A DNA stretch of 64,000 bases from Bin80 sp026708685 (lineage in GTDB: Bacteria > Bacteroidota > Rhodothermia > Rhodothermales > Bin80). This document shows, piece after piece, positions 57,126 to 64,000 of the stretch (position 1 is its first letter; each line of letters starts with the position of its first letter). The stretch spans positions 2,108,001 to 2,172,000 of the forward strand of contig OZ241742.1 in NCBI GenBank assembly GCA_965200955.1, in the 5' to 3' direction. The translations under genes and the position numbers were made by a program. The notes under the pieces are model-generated. The model was not told the DNA's origin and did not search any database. It was given only the letters and a program-made list of their open reading frames with translations.

Positions 57126-58289
57126 ATGGATGATCGTTTGTGTAATGTTCATTTGAGTATGCTATTGTGTCAACGGGATCAATTTTCCCTCCCCCAAGGT
57201 CAACACTATCTCAATTGTGGATTTCTCTCTCCGTTGCTGATTAGTGTGGAGCGTGCTGGGATTGAGACTCTACGCTTAAAAAGAGATCCAACACAAGTAA
57301 AACCCTCAATATTTTTTGAGGGAATTCATGCAGTCAGACAATTGTTTGCAAAACTGATCAATGGTGAGTCCAATCAAGTGGCGTTGATCCCTGCAACATC
57401 CTATGGAATTTCAACGATCGTCAAGAATATCTCCATTACATCCGATCAAAACATTGTCGTGATCCATGAACAGTTTCCAAGCAATGTATATGCGTGGAGA
57501 CGATTATCCTACCAGACAGGTGCCACCATTCATACTGTGATCCACGATGGAAGAGACTGGACAGAGAAGATTCTTGAAACAATCAACGATCAGACAGCAG
57601 TGGTTGCCATGGAAACCGTTCACTGGACGACAGGTTACTGCTTTGATCTGCAGATCATCCGTCAGCGAGCTCACGAAGTCGGTGCACTGTTCATTCTTGA
57701 TGGAACCCAATCGATCGGAGCCGTCCCCTTTGATGTGAAAACGGTCAGGCCAGATGCAGTGGTTTGTGCAGGATATAAATGGCTCATGGGCCCCTATGGA
57801 ACTGCCTACATGTATGTAGGTGAGCATTTCATGGATGGCGTTCCCCTAGAAGAAACATGGATTGCCCGTAAAGGAAGTGATCAATTTGATGGATTGGTCA
57901 ACTATACCGATGAATATCGAGAAGGAGCATTCCGATTCGATCGTGGACAGTCAAGTGCATTTTCCCAAACAGCCATGATGCGTGAAGCCCTCCGTCAGGT
58001 CATTGAATGGGATCCAGCACAGATCCAGATGTATTGCACTGAGTTACTGTCCAACTTCCTGCCGACAGTCAAGAGCCTGGGGTACACGGTTGATCAGCAT
58101 GTCCTACCCCATCTATTTGGAATCGGCATCCCAGACCATGTGTGCAAAGATCAGCTAAGTGATCAGCTGAATCAACGGAGAATAAGTGTTTCCCAGCGAG
58201 GAGGTTCACTGCGCGTCTCGCCGAATGTCTACAATCATCAGGAAGATATACAGGCACTTCTTGATGTACTTCAATCAGCCGTGAAATAA
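57126..58289 (+). CDS. Aminotransferase class V (PLP-dependent)
   Basis: The 387-residue fold-type I PLP enzyme starts at ATG 57126 (MDDRL), after a terminator hairpin. Visible are YLNCGFLSPL (N-terminal substrate loop), ATSYGIS (phosphate-binding), the PLP ring-binding ILDGTQSIGA, and the Schiff-base Lys in CAGYKWLMGPYG. Its relatives include cysteine desulfurase/selenocysteine-lyase-like, isopenicillin-N-epimerase-like and kynureninase-like proteins. The substrate cannot be told from the sequence. It is followed by glyS in the same direction after 122 bases. Confidence 0.85.
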   Translation: MDDRLCNVHLSMLLCQRDQFSLPQGQHYLNCGFLSPLLISVERAGIETLRLKRDPTQVKPSIFFEGIHAVRQLFAKLINGESNQVALIPATSYGISTIVKNISITSDQNIVVIHEQFPSNVYAWRRLSYQTGATIHTVIHDGRDWTEKILETINDQTAVVAMETVHWTTGYCFDLQIIRQRAHEVGALFILDGTQSIGAVPFDVKTVRPDAVVCAGYKWLMGPYGTAYMYVGEHFMDGVPLEETWIARKGSDQFDGLVNYTDEYREGAFRFDRGQSSAFSQTAMMREALRQVIEWDPAQIQMYCTELLSNFLPTVKSLGYTVDQHVLPHLFGIGIPDHVCKDQLSDQLNQRRISVSQRGGSLRVSPNVYNHQEDIQALLDVLQSAVK

Positions 58290-58411
58290 TTCAGCGTCTT
58301 TGCGTTTTTCATTTCGTGGTGAATGTACATTGGAAAACCAATCAGCCCAGTCAAATATCCTGATCATTGATCAAATCCTCTGGTTAAAGAACCATATTTA
58401 CAACTTTTGAG

Positions 58412-59842
58412 ATGAATCATCGTCGATTTGATGCAATTACGGCACTGTGTAAGCGCCGTGGATTTATTTTTCAATCCTCTGAAATCTATGGAGGGCTGGG
58501 AGCAACCTATGATTACGGCCCTCTGGGTGTTGAACTGAAAAGGAATGTGCTCCAGCGGTGGTGGCATGAAATGGTGTATTCCAACGATAATATTGAGGGG
58601 ATTGATGCTGCCATTTTAATGCATCCCCGGGTTTGGAAAGCATCGGGTCATGTGGATGCATTTCATGATCCACTCATTGATGATAAAGTCTCTAAACGGC
58701 GCTATAGAGCGGATCAGCTCATTGAGCAACATATTGATCGATTGCGATCCAAAGGAAAATCAGATCAAGCCGATGCTGTACACCAGAGATTTACGCAAGC
58801 CCTGAACGCGGAAGATATGCCTAAGGCTCTGCATGCACTCATCCTAGATGAGGAAATCCGGGGCCCCGATTCAGGAGCCTTTGATTGGACGGATGTTCGT
58901 CAATTCAACATGATGTTTGAAACGAAAGTCGGTGCACTTGCAAGTGACGATGATTCCATTTATCTGCGCCCCGAAACCGCTCAGGGAATTTTTGTGAATT
59001 TTCAGAATGTGATGGCGACCTCTCGCGTACAGATTCCATTTGGAATTGCCCAAGTGGGTAAAGCATTCCGGAATGAAATCGTAGCACGGCAGTTCATTTT
59101 CCGAACGCGTGAGTTTGAACAGATGGAGATGCAGTACTTCGTAGAACCGGGAACCCAAAACGAAGCCTACGAGCTCTGGCGAAGTCGTAGATGGGACTGG
59201 CATCTTCAAAATGGCATTCCTGCATCTAAATTACGCTGGCATGCACATGAGAAACCTGCCCATTATGCTGATGCCGCCGTTGATATTCAATATGAATTTC
59301 CGATCGGATGGCAGGAAATTGAGGGGATCCACTCCCGCACCGACTATGATCTGAGACGGCATCAGGAATTTTCTGGAAAGAAGATGCAGATCTTCCACCA
59401 GCCCTCGCAAAGCAAATTCATACCGTTTGTGGTCGAAACCTCCGTAGGACTGGATCGGACGGTCCTGATGCTCCTTTGTCAAGCGTATCGTTCCGATGAA
59501 CTTGGTGGTGCAGCTCGTACGGTGATGGCCTTTTCACCAGCAATTGCTCCCATCAAGGTAGGCATCTTTCCATTGCTGAGAAAGGAGGGGATGCCAGAGC
59601 GTGCCCAGACTGTGACCTCGGATCTGCGTCGTCAGTGGAATGTCTTCTATGATGAAAAAGGATCCATCGGAAAAAGATACCGCAGGATGGATGAGGCAGG
59701 AACACCCCTATGCATCACCATTGATAATGAAACCATGGAGGGTAACGGGGTAACCATCCGAAATCGAGATACTCTGGAGCAGGTCAGAGTCAGCGATGAT
59801 CAGGTGTCCTCGTTCGTGTCGGAATTCATCTCAAAGTCGTAG
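58412..59842 (+). CDS. glyS: Glycyl-tRNA synthetase, dimeric type
   Basis: This charges tRNA-Gly. The 476-residue class II synthetase shows the family sequence SSEIYGGLGATYDYGPLGVELKRN at its start (about residues 20-43), the GlyRS insertion (about 85-150), motif 2 (PFGIAQVGKAFRNEI ... FRTREFEQMEMQYF) and motif 3 (ETSVGLDRTVLMLLC). The C-terminal anticodon-binding domain (APIKVGIFPLLRKEGM...) is complete. This is the alpha-2 GlyRS found in Bacteroidota, eukaryotes and Archaea rather than the alpha-beta form of many proteobacteria. Its last 43 bases overlap the convergent M19 dipeptidase gene on the other strand. Confidence 0.96.
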   Translation: MNHRRFDAITALCKRRGFIFQSSEIYGGLGATYDYGPLGVELKRNVLQRWWHEMVYSNDNIEGIDAAILMHPRVWKASGHVDAFHDPLIDDKVSKRRYRADQLIEQHIDRLRSKGKSDQADAVHQRFTQALNAEDMPKALHALILDEEIRGPDSGAFDWTDVRQFNMMFETKVGALASDDDSIYLRPETAQGIFVNFQNVMATSRVQIPFGIAQVGKAFRNEIVARQFIFRTREFEQMEMQYFVEPGTQNEAYELWRSRRWDWHLQNGIPASKLRWHAHEKPAHYADAAVDIQYEFPIGWQEIEGIHSRTDYDLRRHQEFSGKKMQIFHQPSQSKFIPFVVETSVGLDRTVLMLLCQAYRSDELGGAARTVMAFSPAIAPIKVGIFPLLRKEGMPERAQTVTSDLRRQWNVFYDEKGSIGKRYRRMDEAGTPLCITIDNETMEGNGVTIRNRDTLEQVRVSDDQVSSFVSEFISKS

Positions 59843-61014
59843 TTATGTGCGACGTTTTCGACCTGTTGCCAGACTCTGAGTGCATTGAGTCCAAGAATCT
59901 TGGAGATGTCCTCTTCGGTGTAGTTCCTGCGTAGAAGTTCAGCAATCAGATTGGGGAAGGAGGAGACATCTCCAAGATCTTTGGGGAGCCCAGTCACTCC
60001 ATCGTAGTCACTGCCCAGCCCCACATGATCAACCCCGACCAGTTCAACGATATGATCAATATGATCAACGAGCTCCGGGATGGTTCCTATGGGGTTAGCC
60101 TTACGCGTAGATTCACGATATAGAAATCCTTCCCTGCTACTGAGAGATATGCCATTTTCTTCAAGATAGGTGCTAATCGATCGGGCGAGTGCATCGTTGC
60201 GCTCACGAAGTTCATTGCGAATGAACGAAGCGCCAAAGCCGACCATGACGACTCCTCCCTGCTCTGCCGTGGCACGAATCAGGTTATCGCTCAAATTCCT
60301 TTCCCATCCCGGCGTGAAGTGCCGAGCTGATGAGTGGGTTGCAAGAACAGGTGCTTTGCTGAGACGCAGTACCTGTGCAATGCTGCTGTCGGTCAAATGA
60401 GAAATATCAATGATGATCCCCAACCGATTCATGTGATCAACTACCGTTTCTCCGAAGGGGCTGAGTCCACCCCAGGTTCGGGTGGAATCATAGGAGGAGT
60501 CGGAGATATGATTATCCCGTCCATGCGTGAGGGTGATATAACGTATTCCACGTGCATAGAAGTGCTCCAGAGCTTCAATATCTTCAATGGGAGCACCGTT
60601 CTCCATCCCTAACGGGAGAGAAACGAGTCCAGCATGTTTGTGGTCAAGGATCTGGGATGAATGGGTTGCCATCGCAAACTTATCGGGTGCGTGGGCAGCG
60701 ATCTGTTCCACCAGATCAATGAGAGAATCAGCAAGATGGCGTGCAGACCCCGGGATGTCCTGACGGGCAGGGGGAATATAGATGGACATGAATGGAGCGT
60801 TCAGTCCGCCAGCCACCGCTTTGGGGTAATCAAAATCTCCACCAAAACTTTCCTGACTGATGTCTTCGGTGTATCGGGTCATTCGATAGGGTAAATCGAT
60901 ATGACCATCAATGATCAGATGCTCATCAGCGATCCTCTGAGCTTCTTGAAGGATAGAATCTTGAGAACAGCTCATCAAAAAAAGAAGAGAAAAAAGAACA
61001 AATACACGTATCAT
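59800..61014 (-). CDS. Membrane dipeptidase, peptidase family M19, lipoprotein
   Basis: Of 404 residues, the first about 16 form a lipoprotein signal (FSLLFLMSCSQ). The zinc ligands of renal dipeptidase-type enzymes are recognisable: IIDGHIDLP (HxD), MENGAP (bridging Glu), the two His in DISHLTD and ATHSSARHF, and the Asp in GLGSDYDG. It cleaves dipeptides (often with a C-terminal D-amino acid) in the periplasm. The start ATG overlaps the stop of rny (4 bases), so it is co-translated with it. Its end runs 43 bases into glyS from the opposite side. Confidence 0.92.
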   Translation of the reverse strand: MIRVFVLFSLLFLMSCSQDSILQEAQRIADEHLIIDGHIDLPYRMTRYTEDISQESFGGDFDYPKAVAGGLNAPFMSIYIPPARQDIPGSARHLADSLIDLVEQIAAHAPDKFAMATHSSQILDHKHAGLVSLPLGMENGAPIEDIEALEHFYARGIRYITLTHGRDNHISDSSYDSTRTWGGLSPFGETVVDHMNRLGIIIDISHLTDSSIAQVLRLSKAPVLATHSSARHFTPGWERNLSDNLIRATAEQGGVVMVGFGASFIRNELRERNDALARSISTYLEENGISLSSREGFLYRESTRKANPIGTIPELVDHIDHIVELVGVDHVGLGSDYDGVTGLPKDLGDVSSFPNLIAELLRRNYTEEDISKILGLNALRVWQQVENVAHNYDFEMNSDTNEDT

Positions 61015-62708
61015 CGGGCTACAGAGGTTTTTCGAATTTCACGGATAACGGTCACATTGACTTGACCAGGGTAGGTTAGCTCATTTTGGATGCGAGAAGA
61101 GATGTTGATCGCTAGTTCACGGGTTCCTTGATCAGAAACTTTAGCATACTCCGCGATCACGCGAAGCTCTCTTCCCCCCTGAATGGCGTATGCGAGACTG
61201 ACACCATCAAACGAAAGAGCGATGTGTTCCATATCCTGAAGGCGTTCAAAATACTCATCTCTGCGAATATTTCGGGCTCCAGGACGTGCACCGCTGATGG
61301 CATCGCACACTTGCACAATGGGTGCATACAGAGATGTCATTTCTATCTCATCGTGATGGGATCCAACGGCATTGCAGATATGCCTTTTCTCCTGATACCG
61401 TTTACAGTAGTCCATGCCAACCAGTGCGTGCGATCGGTCCTCCGATTCCTGTAACACCTTTCCGATATCATGTAGGAGTCCAGCACGTCTAGCTGTATGA
61501 GGATTCAAGTTCATTTCGGCAGCCATGATGGAGCAGAGGCGAGCGACCTGAATGCTGTGATTGAGTAAATTTTGACCATAACTTGTACGGTACTTCATTT
61601 TCCCAACGATGGAAACAAGTTCCTTGTGCATGCCTCTGAGTTTCAGGTCAAGGAGCGTTCGCTCCCCGAGGGTGCGAATTTCCTCTTCAACAGATTTCGT
61701 TGCTTTGGCAACAATGCGCTCAATTGCTCTTGGATGGATACGACCATCTCGGATGAGATTGTTGAGTGCGAGGCGTGCAATTTCGCGACGATAGGGGTCA
61801 AACGAACTGATGACGATGGCACCTGGGGTATCATCAATCAGGATGTCAACACCCGTGGCTGCTTCAAAGGCCTGAACATTTCGGCCCTCTCTTCCGATCA
61901 CCCTACCTTTGATATCATCGGATGGAATAGAGACCACGGACACCGAGTGAGATTCTGCTTCATCCGATGCAAGACGCTGCATGGTGGTGAGGACAATTTT
62001 GTGGGCCTCATCTTTTGCAGTCGCCTCTGCCTGATCACGCAGTTCCAGAAGTTCAAGTGCGATATCTTCCTGTGCTTTTTCAAGGAGTTCCTCCCGTAAG
62101 TGACGACGAGCCTCTGATTGGGTCAAATCCGCGATCAACTCCAGTTTTTGGAGGCGATCACGGATCAAAGAATCCAGACGGGACTGTCGGGACTCCAGAT
62201 CATGTTTGAGAGCATCAACGGAGGCAAGTTCACGTTCTGCTCTGTCAGACAAATGTTCAAGCTCTGTTCTGAGTTTTTCAGCCTGACGTTTTGTCTTTTC
62301 AGTCTCGGTTTGAAGCAATTCCGTGACTTGAGTTGCTTCGTACAGAATATTCTGTTTCTTTGTTAAGCGCCGATTCCTGTTGTTGAGTTTCTTCCGAATA
62401 CGGTCATTTTTTTGCCTCAATTGGCGTTTTTCCTGTTCTAAAGACTCGCGCTCTTTATTGAGGGCAACTTCTTGATGATGAAGTTCAGTACGTTCATGTT
62501 CAAAAGTTGCTTGAGTCGTTTTGATCACCTCTTCTTTCAAGGCGATAGATTCTTCCTCTGCAACAGCTAAAATCGATGCAGCTTCCTGACGGGCTTGATT
62601 CAATAGACCGCGGGAACGAACCGAAAGGATCCACCATGTTAGAGTCACTCCAGCACCAAACGCAAGTATGCATGCAATCAACAACAGGACGGCCTGCATG
62701 CCGTCCAT
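61011..62708 (-). CDS. rny: Ribonuclease Y
   Basis: RNase Y is an endoribonuclease starting bulk mRNA decay at the inner membrane. The 565-residue protein has an N-terminal membrane helix (LLLIACILAFGAGVTLTWW), a very long coiled coil (about residues 35-225), a KH domain (DDIKGRVIGREGRNVQAFE, about 265-290) and an HD hydrolase domain (LLNHSIQVARL...AGLLHDIGKVL) with the catalytic HD pair. It sits downstream of a 6S RNA candidate and zapA, the order common in Bacteroidota. The dipeptidase gene overlaps its stop by 4 bases. Confidence 0.95.
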   Translation of the reverse strand: MDGMQAVLLLIACILAFGAGVTLTWWILSVRSRGLLNQARQEAASILAVAEEESIALKEEVIKTTQATFEHERTELHHQEVALNKERESLEQEKRQLRQKNDRIRKKLNNRNRRLTKKQNILYEATQVTELLQTETEKTKRQAEKLRTELEHLSDRAERELASVDALKHDLESRQSRLDSLIRDRLQKLELIADLTQSEARRHLREELLEKAQEDIALELLELRDQAEATAKDEAHKIVLTTMQRLASDEAESHSVSVVSIPSDDIKGRVIGREGRNVQAFEAATGVDILIDDTPGAIVISSFDPYRREIARLALNNLIRDGRIHPRAIERIVAKATKSVEEEIRTLGERTLLDLKLRGMHKELVSIVGKMKYRTSYGQNLLNHSIQVARLCSIMAAEMNLNPHTARRAGLLHDIGKVLQESEDRSHALVGMDYCKRYQEKRHICNAVGSHHDEIEMTSLYAPIVQVCDAISGARPGARNIRRDEYFERLQDMEHIALSFDGVSLAYAIQGGRELRVIAEYAKVSDQGTRELAINISSRIQNELTYPGQVNVTVIREIRKTSVAR

Positions 62709-62764
62709 GAGTAGTATAGTTAGTTAAAAATAGCCTATACTGATAAGCATCAGTAAGAGTTCCA

Positions 62765-62987
62765 AATAGAGCACATGCGTCCGCAGCGGGGGGTGTGAAC
62801 CCTAATCTACATGATTGGGTGCAGCTCAAATCTTTCCATGATCCCCTGCGGTGAACGATCCATTAGGATTGGGGCCTGATGTCCAGATTTGAAGTCAACT
62901 CCCTTTGAACGATATTGACGGTTCACATGCCTAACCGCCACGGACGCGTGCATTCAACGCAAACACCACAGAAGTCGTTGTGTTCCG
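62765..62987 (-). ncRNA. ssrS: Candidate 6S RNA (SsrS)
   Basis: Reading the minus strand, about 220 bases can fold into one long rod. The closing stem pairs CGGACGC (plus 62941-62947) with GCGTCCG (62777-62783), extended by GCAC/GTGC and CCGC/GCGG. A second stem pairs GGTTCAC (62920-62926) with GTGAACC (62795-62801). Then there is a large internal bubble (about 27 and 24 bases), then AGATTTGA (62885-62892) with TCAAATCT (62826-62833), and an upper arm with GGGG/CCCC and a GATCC-like apical hairpin. A rod with one big central bubble is the hallmark of 6S RNA, which traps RNA polymerase holoenzyme. Its location between zapA and rny matches that reported for 6S RNAs. Confidence 0.6.
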
Positions 62988-63296
62988 CTATGAGGACTCA
63001 GTTGAAGTCTGCTGTGATACTAAAGCAATGACACGATCCATGTAATCCACTTCATGATCTATGGATGTGAGCAGGTCATTGGAAGATTCCTGTTCCTGAT
63101 ACAGTTCTTGGGCCAGTTCCAGGGCGATGAAGACAGCGGCTACCAGATCGGGTTGATCACCGTATTGTTGGGTAAACGATGCCTTCCTCTCATTGAGGTT
63201 TTCAGCCAGATGAGTCACCATCTCATAATCATCAGGATTGATCAGTATACGATAGTCCCGTTCAAAGATGCGCAGATTAACAGATTGCTGGCTCAT
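62988..63296 (-). CDS. zapA: Cell division protein ZapA
   Basis: The 102-residue protein fits ZapA: an N-terminal beta domain (VNLRIFERDYRILINPDDYEMV) followed by a dimerisation coiled coil (AENLNERKASFTQ...ALELAQELYQEQ). ZapA stabilises the FtsZ ring. The start ATG at 63296 overlaps the preceding gene's stop (TGATG arrangement), so translation is coupled. The 6S RNA candidate lies just downstream, as is usual for this gene. Confidence 0.85.
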   Translation of the reverse strand: MSQQSVNLRIFERDYRILINPDDYEMVTHLAENLNERKASFTQQYGDQPDLVAAVFIALELAQELYQEQESSNDLLTSIDHEVDYMDRVIALVSQQTSTESS

Positions 63297-63631
63297 CAAT
63301 CAGATTTCTTGTCTTCCTTGATGAGGTAGTCGTCAATCGTTTGAATGAATGAGTTGACGCGGGCGAGAAGCTCTTCTCGGTTCTCCTCAAAATTCACGGA
63401 AGTGACGCGAGATTTGATTTTGGGACTTGATTCAAGTTCAAGGATGCGTTGCGTCAGATCTTGATTTTCATTTCTCAATCGGTCAAGTTCCTTGACGAGA
63501 ATTTGTACCCGATCGCGTAAACGCCGCAGGGATACGGACCCTCTGGACACCGTTGACGACGGTGATGCTATCTCAGGCTCAGTTTGCTGAGTAGAGGATG
63601 GCGGTGCACTATATTTTTTTTCAACATCCAT
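63296..63631 (-). CDS. Coiled-coil protein upstream of zapA
   Basis: The 111-residue protein has a disordered Ser/Thr/Pro-rich start and a coiled coil (LRRLRDRVQILVKELDRLRNENQDLTQRILELE, about residues 36-68), then a short helical tail (ELLARVNSFIQTIDDYLIKE). A small coiled-coil gene between pheT and zapA is standard in Bacteroidota; the protein probably helps ZapA or the division ring, but its exact role is unknown. Its stop overlaps the zapA start. Confidence 0.7.
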   Translation of the reverse strand: MDVEKKYSAPPSSTQQTEPEIASPSSTVSRGSVSLRRLRDRVQILVKELDRLRNENQDLTQRILELESSPKIKSRVTSVNFEENREELLARVNSFIQTIDDYLIKEDKKSD

Positions 63632-63700
63632 GAGATGAACCTAAAAATAGTTTAACCTTGATGGTAAGGTAAAGGTTCAATATACGGATGTTAATCTATA

Positions 63701-64000
63701 TTATGACCGTAGGATTGCATTAAATTGTTTAGAAAGAACATCAACAATTTTCTGCATGACGCGATCAATCTCTTTGTCGGTTAGGGTACGGTCAGCACCA
63801 AAGCGTAGGGAGAATGCAATGCTTTTCTGTCCCGCTGGAATCTGATCACCAGTGTAGATGTCAAACACATTCACCTCCTTGAGCAGAGGTTTGCCCGCTG
63901 TTTGCAGGGTCAATAGAAGGGGGCCCACGGATTGAGACTCTTCAACAGAGATGGCAAGGTCGCGTTCAACGATGGGATAGAGTGAAATTGGAGTGAAAGC
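63701..64000 (-). CDS. pheT: Phenylalanyl-tRNA synthetase beta subunit, C-terminal end (truncated by window edge)
   Basis: The visible C-terminal 99 residues are a ferredoxin-fold anticodon-binding (FDX-ACB) domain: SLYPIVERDLAISVEE, LLKEVNVFDIYTGDQIPAGQKSIAFSLRF, RTLTDKEIDRVMQKIVD and QFNAILRS. These match the PheT tail (FxxVxRDLA..., FDxYxG, GKxSLAFxLxF, DRTLTDxE). The reading frame stays open to the right edge of the window, so the gene is cut off there. It is the upstream gene of the zapA-rny group. Confidence 0.9.
   Translation of the reverse strand, partial: AFTPISLYPIVERDLAISVEESQSVGPLLLTLQTAGKPLLKEVNVFDIYTGDQIPAGQKSIAFSLRFGADRTLTDKEIDRVMQKIVDVLSKQFNAILRS

Noticed and set aside
61572..62099. 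175-codon plus-strand frame opposite rny
   Set aside because: Antisense to the conserved KH domain of ribonuclease Y.

Overview
The window looks like a chromosomal segment of a free-living or host-associated bacterium of the Bacteroidota/Rhodothermota (FCB) side of the tree. I infer this from the gene order pheT - small coiled-coil protein - zapA - 6S-like RNA - rny, a bacillithiol-type YpdA reductase, DUF547 and cytochrome c/Vgb propeller proteins, giant outer-membrane repeat proteins with C-terminal beta-barrels, and the near absence of Shine-Dalgarno sequences in front of clear genes (superoxide dismutase, rho, glyS all have AT-rich leaders). No 16S rRNA or tRNA gene was recognised, so the placement is an inference.

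Layout. 1-1.4 kb: the end of a respiratory-complex-I-like membrane subunit, a PH-like protein and a Mn-type superoxide dismutase. 1.4-36.7 kb is a long accessory region. It holds a coiled-coil membrane protein with a decayed copy; an EcoRI-family DNA methyltransferase paired with a DUF262-HNH protein (about 3-5 kb); two tandem giant calx-beta-like autotransporter-type genes (5.6-12.5 kb, broken by one frameshift, and 15.1-22.0 kb, intact) with HNH remnants and an AAA/wHTH ATPase between them; a cytochrome c-propeller fusion; a GT-C glycosyltransferase; a three-gene operon of a cytosine-5 methyltransferase, a protein with both a MORC-like and a histidine-kinase-like GHKL ATPase, and a receiver-domain protein (25.4-31.0 kb); envelope genes; and two insertion sequences (an IS1182/IS5-like element with clear inverted repeats, and an IS110-family element).

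36.8-46 kb: a gamma-glutamyltransferase/amino-acid permease pair, which would together salvage peptides or glutathione, and a third, divergent giant repeat autotransporter.

46-64 kb is mainly housekeeping. A minus-strand operon runs truA - Kelch lipoprotein - 59-residue membrane protein - tadA - ypdA. aroK converges on rnhB, followed by a short rho, an ExbD-like/TPR-lipoprotein pair, an ExbB-like gene, a class V aminotransferase, glyS, an M19 dipeptidase, rny, a 6S RNA candidate, zapA, a coiled-coil gene and the end of pheT.

The most interesting system is the methyltransferase / double-GHKL / receiver operon. It combines R-M components with all visible hallmarks of a two-component phosphorelay, namely an H-box, an HATPase and a receiver with its conserved Asp, Thr and Lys. 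The 6S RNA candidate and the duplicated giant adhesin locus come next.
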